Below, piece by piece: positions 25,193 through 36,835 of a DNA stretch of 64,000 bases. How positions within the stretch are numbered: position 1 is the stretch's first letter; each line of letters opens with the position of its first letter. The notes beneath the pieces were generated by a model. That model was not told the DNA's origin, made no database searches, and saw nothing but the letters and a program-made list of their open reading frames with translations. The position numbers were made by a program, and so were the translations under genes. Location of the stretch: assembly GCA_029207755.1 (NCBI GenBank), contig JARCOQ010000009.1, positions 33,502,914-33,566,913 of the forward strand, in the 5' to 3' direction. Source of the stretch: Chamaea fasciata. Lineage: Eukaryota; Chordata; Aves; Passeriformes; Sylviidae.

Positions 25193-28100
25193 GTAAGAGG
25201 CTTGTTTTGCCTTCCTTTTTGGTAATCTAGATGTGAAATGTTTCTTTGGACAAAAATGTATGTGTGGTTTCCTTATGGTAGTTCTAAACTGAGAGATGTT
25301 TACTTTTTTTCCCCAAGTTCTGTGACAGCAGGTTTGAAACAGATAAACTACATTCCCAGATATTTATCCTCACTTACAGCAATGAATAAACTGAACTAAA
25401 AATGTGCACATAGCTTCTGGTTATCCAAAATCTGTGTTGTGTCTGTCCCCATGTCCCCCTGAAGCCCCCTCCCCACCCTAAAAATATTTGTTTGTGAGTT
25501 TTCGCTTGCCTACTCCAAAACTAGTAAGAAATGGTTTTATGTATGTCTGTGTCCTGGGGTGATGTTATGGCACTGTATCCGCTCTTTTCCCCTTTATGCC
25601 CAGATATGAATCCTGGACCTTTAAGCTCGCAATGGCGGGGAAGGCAGTGGAATTCCTTCAGTGGCCTGTGTTCAAACCCAAGCTGTGATTGCAGGCCGTG
25701 GTATTCAACAAAGAGGTCCTTTCTTTTAGAGGAGACATCCTCTTCAGGAAGTTTCCTCCTAATTTGTCCCAAGACACTCTGATAAGACATAACTTCTTAC
25801 ATTAATCAGTACGTTAAAACTGTACCGAATTTTTGAGTGTGAAGCACTGCTTGGATCAAAAATTAGGTAGGGAACCATAGTGAGAAGTAATGAACTGTGT
25901 AAAGCAGTAGCCAGATTTTGAAGGCACTTCAGCCAGTGTAAGATTTGAATCTGCTTGGCTGGGATAAATGAAGTTAGTGGAAAGAGAACCCCCATGATCC
26001 TGAAAAGTCTTTGAAGAAAAACTGTCTTTTGGAGGCTCGTGGGTCAGCTTCACATTTGAACCATTTCACACTTGTTTCCTCCTTACATTGTTATGGAACC
26101 TAAAGGTGTGATGGCACTGGTTTTTTGTCAATTGAAAGGGAAGGTGAGTCCCTTTTCTTTCCGATATGTGAATAGTATTTTTTCAGAAAGGGATGTGAAT
26201 GCAGAACTTTGAGTAGCAAATTTAGTATCAGCTCATACTCAAATAGTCTTTCCGTGTTTAATGGTTGCTTCTCTTCACTGCTGTGTGTTTCCAAGAAGCT
26301 AATTTCCCAGCCATGTTGATTATAACTGTGGCCACTCAGGCTAATGTCCAACAGTGGAAGGGAACATTGAGACATTGAGATCTCTCCTCCTCCCCCTTCA
26401 GCTGGAGATGTGCTTTCCTTAGGTTGCCTTTGTTAAACTGTGCTTACAGCTAAGGATCATCTCACAGCAAACTGTCCGTCCTCCAGTGCATCCTGTGGTA
26501 GCACGGTGCTGGAAATGGTGAGGAACAAGTTGCTATGCACTGTGTACCACATGGTTTCTCCCTCTGAGAAGATTTTTGCACAACTTTTCTCTTCCCAGAG
26601 TTTTAAAGTCACATTTGGCGCCTGTCCTTTATTATCTGATTTCTGATATTTCTTGTGTTATAATGTTCAAGGGGGCATCTGAGATTCTTTAAGCTGAATC
26701 TGGCATTAGCAGTGCAATTATATATAATATTAGCTCAAATACTTACCACAGCAATATGGTTCTGTGTTTTGATTTCATTCCTAGTCCATCTTTCAGCCTG
26801 TCTTTTGAATGACTACAGACAAATTTACTATATGCTTGCACTGCTATGGGATTTCAAAAGACACCACAGCAGGGAAAACTACTGCAAAAATAAAGCATTT
26901 ATGTTTTGAATTAAATGAAAATGGTAGAAAATGTGAGGCTTTTAGATTAAGGATGCATAATTAAGGCTGCATGGATTTTTTTTTTTTTCTATCCTTTTAA
27001 GTTCTATGTCCGGTACGTGTGAACAGTGACTAAGTTAACCACATGTCCTCTCTCCCCTCGTAAGAGAACCCTCTCATCAGTGCTTCTAATCCTGAGGTTT
27101 CAGGCATTTATTTGATTGAAACTGAAGCAGACTACTGCTTCTGAAATTCTGTTTGGAAAAAATTACAGGAGCTGCTTTAGAAATGGTTCTAAAACATAAA
27201 TTCTATTCTTTTCCTTCATCCTATTTGAAAATTCACTTTATTCAAACATGAGTAAGTAGTGGGAGTTTTCTGCCTTCAAACCCCTTTTCCATTCCTTTTC
27301 TGTTCAAGAGAAACAGTATGTGGGCCTGAATTATGGGCAGGACAAGCTTTGAAATGAGAGGCCAAACATTCAGCTTAAAGAGCACCACGGAATGGTGTGT
27401 AGACTCTAAAACATGTCCAGAAGTCATTGTGTCTAATTCTGCACCCACATGCAAGCAAATTTACAATGTTTCTCGGTAGTCACTGTTCAGCTTGAAGACT
27501 GATATTTCTTTGGGTTTGTGGCTTCATTGTTTCTGTGTTTCTCTTCACTTTTTGACATGGGATTTGTTGTAAATAAAACTGTTTGGGGACAAGAATTACG
27601 CTTCAGTCAGGGAAACCTGCCCATTTTTTGGAACCAAAGAATTCATCATCCAGCTTTTGTCACAACACTCAACCACAGTCCAAGAGAGCTGTGCTATCCC
27701 ATTTGCTATCCTGACCGTGGGACAGCCAGCCCTTTGTCTGGAGTTCACCTTCTCTTTCATCACCCATAGTCTGAAGAACACTGAGCAAACTTTAGGTTGG
27801 TGCATTGTAATCAGGCATCAGCATCCAGATTTCTTACCAGGACATCTCATGCATTTTTCTCACTCTCATCTAGTTCACGTAGAGCTCTTTCATCCAGTTG
27901 CTATAGCAACCACCTTATGGTCCATTGAATTTTTATTATATAAAGTGTACTGTTAAATACTTGCTATGGTGTATTTCAGGATCTAAAGTTAGGTGATGTA
28001 GTTTACGTAAGTGTTAGAGAATTGTTCTAGATGATTTTTACTCACACTGTCCTCTATTCAAACAATACTTCATGACATTTAGATGAAAGACTCCCAATAT

Positions 28101-28258
28101 CCTGCAGTTTTTACTGGAAGCTGTTGACTAGTTAAGAGGGCCCACTGTGGGAGATGTGCACCATCAGTTTGGACAACAGAAAGAAGTCTACTGTTGCTAT
28201 TACTCATCCTCACTGTCTACTGCACACTTCCAATTTCCCTAGTAACCATCACACAGTC

Positions 28259-28276
28259 TTTTTTTTTTTTTTTTTT
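28259..28276. repeat. Poly-T tract (18 bases)
   Basis: Homopolymer run, no retrocopy hallmark on the minus strand. Confidence 0.9.
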
Positions 28277-31200
28277 CCTGGGTGATTTGGAATTACACAG
28301 TAGTTTGTATTGTACCCCTCAAAGAAAATGTAACCAGGAAGGTACAGAGTCTAGGTGTGGTGTTCAAGGAAAACGACAGAAGGTGATGTGACCAGCATTC
28401 TGTTTAAAGGCTTAAGGCACTTTACTTAAAACTGCTTCAGTTGCTATGCTGTAATTAATAGAAGCTAGAGAGAAGACACCCTCTTAGACAAACTGATTTA
28501 GGATAATTGAACAATGGACAGTCACAGTTTAAAAAATGTCAGTTTATTACTGCAGTTAGGGTTAGTAGGAGCTCTATTCAGCACTCCCAGAAATCGTGTC
28601 TGTCAACTTTATTCAACGCAGTAACTTTGCCTGGCTAATGTCAAGGCAAACATTTTGTTTATCTAGAACAAGTAACTAGTTAGAATTTCTTTCTGGCTCC
28701 AAGTAATTTGGATGGGTGATCCAGCCTTGCATGTAAAAGTGATGAATTTGCATAAGTAGCAGAACTCACAGTTTGCCTTTATGCTACTAAGTTTTTTTGC
28801 TGTATTTGCAGTAAACTCTACAAAATCAAAATACTTATAGGGCAGAGGAAATGCTGGAGCTAATCTGAACGCAGAATTTCTTCATGTCTTGAGCTGTGAA
28901 TTACAGAAATTAAGTCCTTGCCATGGGCAGATAGAGACAGAATTAATTACACCCGTATCAGTAAAGAAGAAACAATTCTAAATGTATATGGATAAAGAAA
29001 CCAACAGCAAAATTCTTGGCTAAAAATTTTTGATCCTGCCAGTGCTTTTAATGGCAGCATGTGACTTCTTGGCTGGTTAACATTATCATGTGTGAACAGA
29101 AGTCTTGCCCTAAGAGCTGGAGAAAGAATTATTCAGAACTGAGGAGAAGCAGCAAAGGTCAGCCAAAGGTGAGTGAAAATGTGACCTATTAGGAAGGGAA
29201 GTCTAGATAGGGGCTGTGTTCGTGTCCTGCTCTGTCACCTTGGGCAAGTAACCTTATCTCCAGCTTCCTCAATTATTTCTCCTACCATTTTCTACTCTTG
29301 GCTATTTAACCGGTGATCTCTCTCAGGCGAGGATTGTGTCTTGCCACAAGAGCCCTGATCCCAGTTGAGTCTTCAGCATGTGACTGCAAAGCAGGGAAGA
29401 ACTAGCCTAGTTTGGAAGCTGAGAGACATAAATAGAATAGCTGCAGCAGTAGTTTGCCCTTCATCCTGGCAGCTGTACATGTGCATGCCTGTCACTGACA
29501 TGGGAAAATGAAGGCCAGTTGTACTTGTGACATTAATGTACTTCCTAAAATTGCAATAATGTATTTCTTTTAAAGAGTCATTCTGGCAGCTTGACGATTG
29601 ACCATTTAGCTCTAACGATCAGTTTGATGTTCTGAGCAACAGACTTGTTGATTGCTTCAAGAAGACTGAAGTTGCAGTTGTGTTAGACTAGAATAAATTA
29701 GGGAATTCAAGTGCAGGGTTCTGAGAGGTTGTTTTTGCTGAGCTCCTTGCACACTTTGGAGATTTGCGCCTTTCTCTTTCTTCTGTGTAGAGTTTTGTCA
29801 TACCTTCTTTTTGCATGTCACCTCTGTTGTCCTGTAAAAACTTTGAGCTCCTTGTGCACCTCTCGTATTGAATTCCTTGCACAGCACAACTCTCCCATAC
29901 TAATTTCTGTCAGTATTCTCCACATTCCAGTGTCTCAGAAAAGTGCAGCTGTTAAACTCTTGTTGGGAAAAAACTGTTTCATATTTACAAATTTAGAGTT
30001 TAATTCAGAAAAACAACTAAAAATCTTGTGCATGTTTACTTTCTTACAAAATAGGGATTGGTTCCAGCAGGAGCCCTTCAGAAGCAATTAACTAAAGCTT
30101 ATTAAAATCTGTGTCATATATGAAACCCTGAACAAACAAAAGCCAACAAAACTAAGCTGATATAACCCCTCAGAATATCTCTGTCTCCTGTGTGGAAAGC
30201 TACCTTTTAACTTTGGCTCTTGGTATATAAACTGTAAGCAAGTTAGGGTGTAGGTCTCTTCTCCCCTCCTTTTAGGAGGGTAACAAAGCACACCAACTAT
30301 GCTGTGACCCAAACCCTTTAACTCCTCCTGTTTTTCTATTGTAGCTTTTGTTTGTGCAAATGTTTATACACATCAGCTCTTTAGAACTGCTTATTCGGAA
30401 CTTCACTCAAGGGAAAAGACAGAGTAATTAGTCGTCATTTTAAGATAGAGAACACTGTGCATGAAAACACTCTATTCCAAGAACTGGACTGGGTAACAAA
30501 ACCAGCAAACTGGAAATCCAGTTCGTATGTTTTTCTGAGAAATCCCTGCAATTTTGTGAGAAAGCTAAAATCCTCATTTTCAGTCAAAGCAGTTAGCTTA
30601 GCTCTTCCTGGAGTAGTTGTGTATGTTTTCGTGAAGTTGGGAACACACTGGGGAGAAGGCTGACTACTTTTATCTACAAATCTTGCACTTAAATAAATAA
30701 CATTCACGTCAGATACAGGGATAAATTAAAGCGTCTGCAGTACACTAGTCCAATTCTTTCCATATTCCCCACAGAAACAAGTTTCTTTTGAAACAGTTTC
30801 CTGCCATTTCTATGGAACTATTAGGCTGATATTTCTCCTGAGTGAAGAAAATTTATTGGTGTAATTTTTTTATATACACTTAATACCAAAATACCAATTC
30901 CTATCGCAGAATGAAGTCCTTGTGCATTCTTTTTGTGCAGTACTTCTTGCCAGCTGTGCCAGAAGATAACTTTATCTTAGCTGTCTGTCCATACAGTTAA
31001 TGTTATTTTCAGTGTTGGGGAAATACAGGCAGAGAAGTGAAACAGGTAGAAAAATGGCACGTTATGTCCTTTTAGGATGCTACTGACTTCAAATTTCATT
31101 TTTTAAGGGTGTTTATTTGAATTAATCTTGGTACTTTTCAAAGATGGATGTATTGTGTGGAGAAAGAGCTAGAACCTGTTAAAAATCTAAACCAATGTAT

Positions 31201-32523
31201 TTCTGTGTTCAGCCACCTGTTACTATGGAGTGCTGTTTCCAAATGGTTCTTCTCACCCCTCTTTACTAGTATCAACAGATCTGTTTTTAAAGCTTATTAG
31301 TAGAAAAGGAACTTGGTGGTTTTCCTTTCAAAACTGTTTGCTGCATTGGTGTGCAGGGGGTGGGACAATTTGATCTCCACATGGGTTTGGAAATCACTGT
31401 AATTGGTATTGTCTGCAAACAGTTGTTTAGGAGAGAGCTATGTTTTCATGTCAAGTGGAAGGCGGGCAGAGTGGTGGCACAGAAGCTATTTAGAATGAAA
31501 AAAACTGTCCATAGGACACAAGAATTCTGTAAGGTGTTAGCGCTGTTACTTCAGGCTTACCAACCTGAATTGTAGTTGTTTGTTTTCAGTTTGTGCCATC
31601 TATCCCAGGATCTAAACTGAGCCAATGGTGAATAAAACCACAGAACTCCTCATGATGCTCGCTTCCTTTTGGCTTGAGAAATTAATTTTTCAGTATCAAA
31701 ATTCTTAAATTACTTTTGGAAGCTCTTTTATACAATCCAGTTACACTTACATCTTTTAGATTGTCACTGGTTGTTTCCTAGGAAGATCTGTTCCCAGTTA
31801 TTCTCACAAAAGAATCTGTTTGACTTGACTGGAATGTGAAGATTAGAACTTTGCATCCAAGTGGAAGCAGGAATTTTAGACTAAATTGTCCACTTACATA
31901 TGAGGAAAATGTAGGCAGAGTGGAGATCAGGCTCTATTCTTCTTAGCATGTGCTAATGTAGTCTTCTCAGTGTAATCTATTTCCTTGCCTAAATAAACTT
32001 TTAAATGCATATTTCTCTCAAGGTGCTCATAGAAGTTTATGTTAGTCTGCAGTGTGCAGCAATTCCCAGAAAAATAATACCAGGAGAAGTCACTGAGAAT
32101 TGTGTTGTCATAAAAGCTGGAATCACTTCTTTCCCTTTACAATTTAAAACATTGCGCAAGACTCTCCAGGGTAGAAATAACATCTCCAGCCGGCCTGATT
32201 TGTGTTACTAAAATAACAACACCAAAAAAACCATTGCCTTCTATAATTTAAAATTGAATGTATACCTTATTACCAGAGTAGGAGGAATGCATTTCACTGT
32301 AGTTCTCATGGCAGTGTCCATGAGGAGAAAAAGAAAGGAAAAAAGGAAACTCTTACCCAATCACTGAATACCCTGGGTCATAAACATTTAGTAATGAAAG
32401 TTAGAATTCAGTGAAAATTCACTTGAAATGGTTCAATTAAAAGCAGTCGTTTTGAAGAGTGAGTGTGATGCAGCTTTTCAAAATTAGTATTTTAAAATTC
32501 TGCCTGTTTTGACATTCTGATCT

Positions 32524-32630
32524 GCCAAGAGTTTGTAAACAGAGTCGTACTAATTCTTATATAATGAAGCTAAAAATCTACATATACCTTTCTTTCTGTT
32601 TTGTAAATACATTCTCTTGAATAAATCAAG
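32524..32630 (+). repeat. Diverged direct repeat, copy A (~107 bp)
   Basis: This segment starts GCCAAGAGTTTGTAAACAGAG and ends GAATAAATCA. It is repeated at 33616-33723, about 1.09 kb downstream, same orientation, at roughly 88-89% identity by hand alignment with one small length difference. Homology stops abruptly at GCCAAGAG on the left and after AATAAATCA on the right. It matches no repeat family that I recognise. Confidence 0.9.
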
Positions 32631-33615
32631 CTTTGTGTCTTCTTTGTCTCTGTGAACAGCTTTAATTGCCTCTTGCTGAAAGACATGAAGACATAGATCA
32701 GCCAAAACTTATACAAATTACGACCAGGTTCATCCCCCCACGGTGGATGGGTGGGTGTGTCGGTTTGTGTGTTTGTTGGTTGGCCATGCTTCACATTGGT
32801 GTGTGAAGGGTGTCTGAAGTAGAGCAGGCAGGGCAGGGTGGGGGCAGTTGAGTTGCACACCTGATCAGAAACATGAAGTGCAGGGAGAGGCAAAGGCTGT
32901 AGGGGATACACCCCGCAATGCTCCAGGTTCCAGGCACTAGGGCAGTACCTCTAACCAGTTACATGAAATCCCAAATGCTGTTGCAGGTAAAGGGGTACAA
33001 GTCCATCAGCATTTACAGTGTCAAGGTCTCTTTGATGTCAATAAGTTAGCTCCGCTGCGTAAAGCTGATGTCAAGGGATCAGAGAGGAATGGATGCTGTT
33101 ACACAGCAGCACTCTGTTGTGTCACAGGGAATGGAGGGCAGGATCCACCTGTGTTGCTTCGTGACCCTTCAGGGTTGTCCACAGGCAGCCCTGATGGGAT
33201 CCAGTGATTACGGCTTAAACTGCTACCTCACATAGCTGCTGTGCTACTGCTATCACTGCCTGTGCACAGGGGTGCTGCTCCCCCTGCAGTGACTGGAGGT
33301 GAGAGTTGCATTGCAGCCTCAATTCCCTCAGGATCCTGTCAGCTCTCAGGCCCTTCAGCAGCAGCTCAGGCACATGCACATGTTTTCTTCAACCAGCACT
33401 GCTAAAGGTCTCCACTTTGGGCAGAGAGGTGGAGCAGCAGCAATTGAAATTCCCACAAAGGTTTGGTCGTGTTTTTGTTGTGGAAGAGTGACAGGTCTTC
33501 AATTAATTTACCATCCTAATTGGTCTGAATTAATCCACAGTGCAACTCCATTAGCTTCAGTTGACCCTGTGACATCATTAAAATTATAGAGAGGTATTGA
33601 TATTTCCCTAATGCA
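32631..33615. other. Sequence between the two direct repeats; GC-richer than its surroundings
   Basis: About 985 bases. The first part has a GGTGGGTGTG/TTGTTGGTTGG-type G/T-rich stretch (about 32740-32790). The remainder is GC-richer, with PstI-like CTGCAG and many CAGCAG/CTGCTG motifs. The frame 33299-33589 is not recognisable as a protein. The block may be an insertion, or the spacer of a local duplication. Confidence 0.55.
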
Positions 33616-33723
33616 GCCAAGAGTTTGTAAACAGAGCTGTACTAATTCTTACATAATGAAGCTAAAAATCTATGTACACCTTATTTTCTGTTTTGTAAAA
33701 ATATATTCTCTAGAATAAATCAG
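33616..33723 (+). repeat. Diverged direct repeat, copy B (~108 bp)
   Basis: Second copy of the segment at 32524-32630. Differences are scattered substitutions and one or two indels, as expected from neutral decay after an old duplication. It also ends in GAATAAATCA. Confidence 0.9.
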
Positions 33724-34230
33724 GACTATTTTACCCTACAGCACTGAGTTTCTGTTGGTATCAAACTCCCTCATTTGCAGAGAGATGTTAAAGGCAGTTT
33801 ATGTAGATAAGGAGAAAAGCATAGGCTCTCAAGCAAAGCTTAAAAAACAGTAATGTTTTAATGACAAACTAAAAAGTGGGTGCATTGACCCGTTTGCAGT
33901 GGAAAAAAAAAATGTAAATTATGTTTTTCCCAAATTAGAATGAGTTTTCTGTTTACCCATAGCTGCAAAGGTTGTACAAGAGTGAACTGTTTATGTAGAA
34001 TTTTGGAAGGGTTTGGGAAATATTGTTCCTTCCAAAAGGCAAATGTGATGTGCTCTCTACTGAGAACACATTCATCTTTGTCTGTCCTGTGCTGAAAAGC
34101 AAGATAACCTGGTGTGTGCTTGAACCTGGATTTCCTTACATTTGTCTGTGTTATTTTTCTCTTCAACAAATACTCCTGAAGGAGGGTTGTGTTTAAGTTC
34201 TCAGTGGTCTTAAGTTGTATTTGTGCTAGG

Positions 34231-34250
34231 ATTTTGTTTTGTTTTGTTTT
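34231..34250. repeat. Short (GTTTT)n repeat
   Basis: About four pentamer units in a T-rich stretch. Confidence 0.8.
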
Positions 34251-34352
34251 AAATTCTCCTTTCTTTAAAATAATGGTTTACTCAACTGATAATTGAACTT
34301 TGATCAGTGCTGCTCAACTCGTGTACCTTGGGAACTGCTCCTTTTTTTCCAG

Positions 34353-34389
34353 GAGTACTAGCTGGGCTAGTGAAAAGTGCTGCTTCTAG
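34353..34389 (+). other. Candidate microexon (37 bp), weak
   Basis: A strong acceptor-like tract (GCTCCTTTTTTTCCAG) precedes it and CTAG|GTAAGA follows. One frame is open. Exons this short are rare, and the pair may be coincidence. Without transcript data it is no more than a candidate. Confidence 0.12.
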
Positions 34390-35385
34390 GTAAGACACCT
34401 TCCCTGTGTTTATTAAAACTGTTATAAAATCCATTGCAGCAAAATACTTTGGCGCTGTTGCTATTAGAATTAGTTTACAAAACCAGCCACATAATTTGCC
34501 ATTGTTTTTTCAATTAATATATTTTTCAAAAATTATCTGACATACGATGAACCTGAATCCTATATCAAGATTCTAAATGGTGAACCTGTATCAGTTTCAG
34601 TGAGCTTACTGAAATAATACTGAATCACCTGAAAGGTGTTTTAAGTCATGTTCACTGCCCTGAGCATCCTTTTGGTTTGGTGACTAGTTTCCTGATGACA
34701 TCCTTCAGGTCTGTCTTTCTTCTTCAGTATCTGCCTGACACTGTGACTGCTTACAGGCCTGGAGCAAAGTAGACTCGTTCAAAGAGACGTAAGAAACCAC
34801 TTTTGAAATGTGTGTTTCCAGAATAACAGCAGAGTTGGGTATTTTTTTTTTCTTGACCCTGCCGACCTTGGTGCTAGTGTAGCTGTGTAGGGTTGAATGC
34901 CGCAAAAGCAGGAGAAACAGTAAATGGGATTTTGCCTGAGGCAAACAGTCTTTTTCCAGAGGATCTGAGGGCATGCTAGGTCACTTTAGGTGGTGATAGC
35001 AGTGAAAACAGAGGTTAGTGGGTCTCCACTAACTGCTATAAAGGGAATGTTTCTTTTGAGCTGTCACAGCCTCAGACCGTTCCTGTCCAGAATCTGTGAG
35101 TTAGCCATAAAACTCTGCTTGACTAATCCAGTTCTGAGATGGGAATAGTTCTTTCTATTTTCTCCCCATCTAGAGATCTGGATGAGTGGAATACCTTACC
35201 CTAATCACAGAACTGAAGGAGAAGTATCAGGGAACAAGGCAACATTCCTACTCTGGGTTTAACTCTGGGCTAACCACCATAGGTGAATCCTGTCTGTCCT
35301 TCTGTGCCATAAGCAAGTTGGTAAACTCCTGATTTAGGACTTTACATATCAAGGATGTACCACCTCTGTCTGCCTGAAAGGCAGA

Positions 35386-35403
35386 TTCTTTCTTTCTTTC
35401 TTT
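35386..35403. repeat. Short (TTTC)n microsatellite
   Basis: Four to five tetramer units, followed by a pyrimidine-rich stretch. Confidence 0.85.
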
Positions 35404-36704
35404 CCCCCTTCCATCTGGAGGCAGTAGAACTATCTATCTTTGCAATAGCAGAGGGGTGCTTCTGAAGTAAGACTACTTAGTCATTTTCTTCTTGGCATCT
35501 GAAGGAGGATGCTATGTTGTTGACTGTGGGCTTGAGAGATTTTAGCCTGCTAGCAGCTGCTAACTTTTTCTCAAGGAAAAATTTCTCAAGAAAGTTTCTT
35601 CTCAAAACAGTCTTGGCCAACAACGATTTTTTCTGAAAACAATCTTTCTTCAGGTGGTGTTTTGCTGTTTTTCTAGTGAACCAATAAGATTAGAGAGGTG
35701 TCATTCTTATTCACCAATCATGTTAAATTTGTATCAGAACATCTTATAAAAAGTAGTAAGAATTAAAAAATGAAGTCTTCTTTTTCTATGCTATTAGCCT
35801 TCTGAAATATTTGGAGTCTTTCTTTCGGGTCCTACAGAGACAGCTGACTGCTTGTTACAGCCCCATGCCTGGCTTTGCTGAAAATGTGCTCAGAGTGCGC
35901 CTTCAGCATAGCTTGTCCTGCAGTATGAGGTTTGTCCATGTCCTTTCAGGGAACGTGGAGAGCCTTTTATTCTGAGTAAGCAATGGTTTCTTTTACAACA
36001 TGCCCTAAAAATGGCAAGAGCAGCATACCAGTCTGGAGAAAGACTAGGGTATTGAGGAGGGAAAGTAGAAGTCTTCCTGGATGATTGTCCTTCATTAATT
36101 CTACTTGTAATTGAAAGAGAGGAAACACTGAGTAAAGATCTATCTTCCTTTCTTCCCTCTCTGAACTGCTTCTGTCCAAATAATGAAAAAGCAACTATTC
36201 TCTTGCTCTCTTTTTCATTTTTACTGTTGTTTACAGAAAAAAAATAAAAATATTCAGTTCAGTATGAAGCTTGCACATATATTTCCATCAGATTTATCTG
36301 AGATTCTCCCTCCCCGCCCCTCAAATGGCAATGTAGAAAATACTTTGGTGGAAAATCAAGACTGCTGCTCTTTCTGCCAGTCTGTAAATGCTGTGTGACA
36401 ACTGGGCATAGATATTTAGATTTCAAATATATTTCTCTGAATACATTGCTAGGCCAGAGTGTTTCTTGGTTTCTTCCCGTTTATTATAGGTGACATATTT
36501 ACCCCCATAAGCTCTGTTCCAACCTTCTGTGATTTTGTTTGTTTTTCTGTGAATGCTTGTTTTATTTATGGCAACAGAATCAAAGCCTCGATGACTGTTC
36601 CTGAGTGAAGTTACGTTGTATATATAGAGAATGGAGATCAAACTTTTCACAGAATTTAAAAGAAGGAAAGAGTTTTGTTGCATCATAAGGTCGGATAACA
36701 CATT

Positions 36705-36835
36705 TTGGAAAGGATTTGCAGAGGGCTCTAGTCCAACCTCTTGCTGAAAGTGATATGGACACTGCAGAACCTCTCTGAGTGGCCTGTTGCAGTACCTGGC
36801 TGGGTGTGTGGGAAGTCTTAACCTCTTTTTCCATC
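36705..36835 (-). mobile_element. Old CR1 LINE relic (minus strand), internally deleted
   Basis: The plus-strand blocks GGAAAGGAT, TCTAGTCCAACCTCTTGCT and GCAGAACCTCTCTGAG followed by GGCCTGTTGCAGT match the reverse complement of an older CR1 subfamily 3' region in the correct order. About 60-70 bases of the usual spacer between the second and third blocks seem to be missing. Divergence is clearly higher than in the CR1 copies at 22.3 and 42.3 kb, so it is an older insertion. Confidence 0.7.

Larger units (their letters stand above)
24096..32523. other. Non-coding DNA with low-complexity tracts and one exon-like interval
   Basis: No protein-coding exon was recognised. It contains a G/T-rich tract (24903-24975), a candidate spliced exon (25129-25192), a T18 tract (28259-28276), and good but unpaired donor-like motifs (AAG|GTGAGT near 26141 and 29167). 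The stretch 24500-24720 is free of visible repeats and rich in TAAT/ATTA motifs, which can occur in conserved enhancers. That cannot be judged without an alignment. Confidence 0.6.
33724..36704. other. Non-coding DNA, simple repeats only
   Basis: Contains a GTTTT pentamer repeat (34231-34250), a TTTC tetramer repeat (35386-35403) and a 37-bp exon-like interval at 34353-34389. No gene was recognised. Confidence 0.6.

Noticed and set aside
26130..29170. Perfect donor-like AAG|GTGAGT sites near 26141 and 29167
   Set aside because: No convincing acceptor at a suitable distance upstream. Such 9-mers occur by chance at about this rate.
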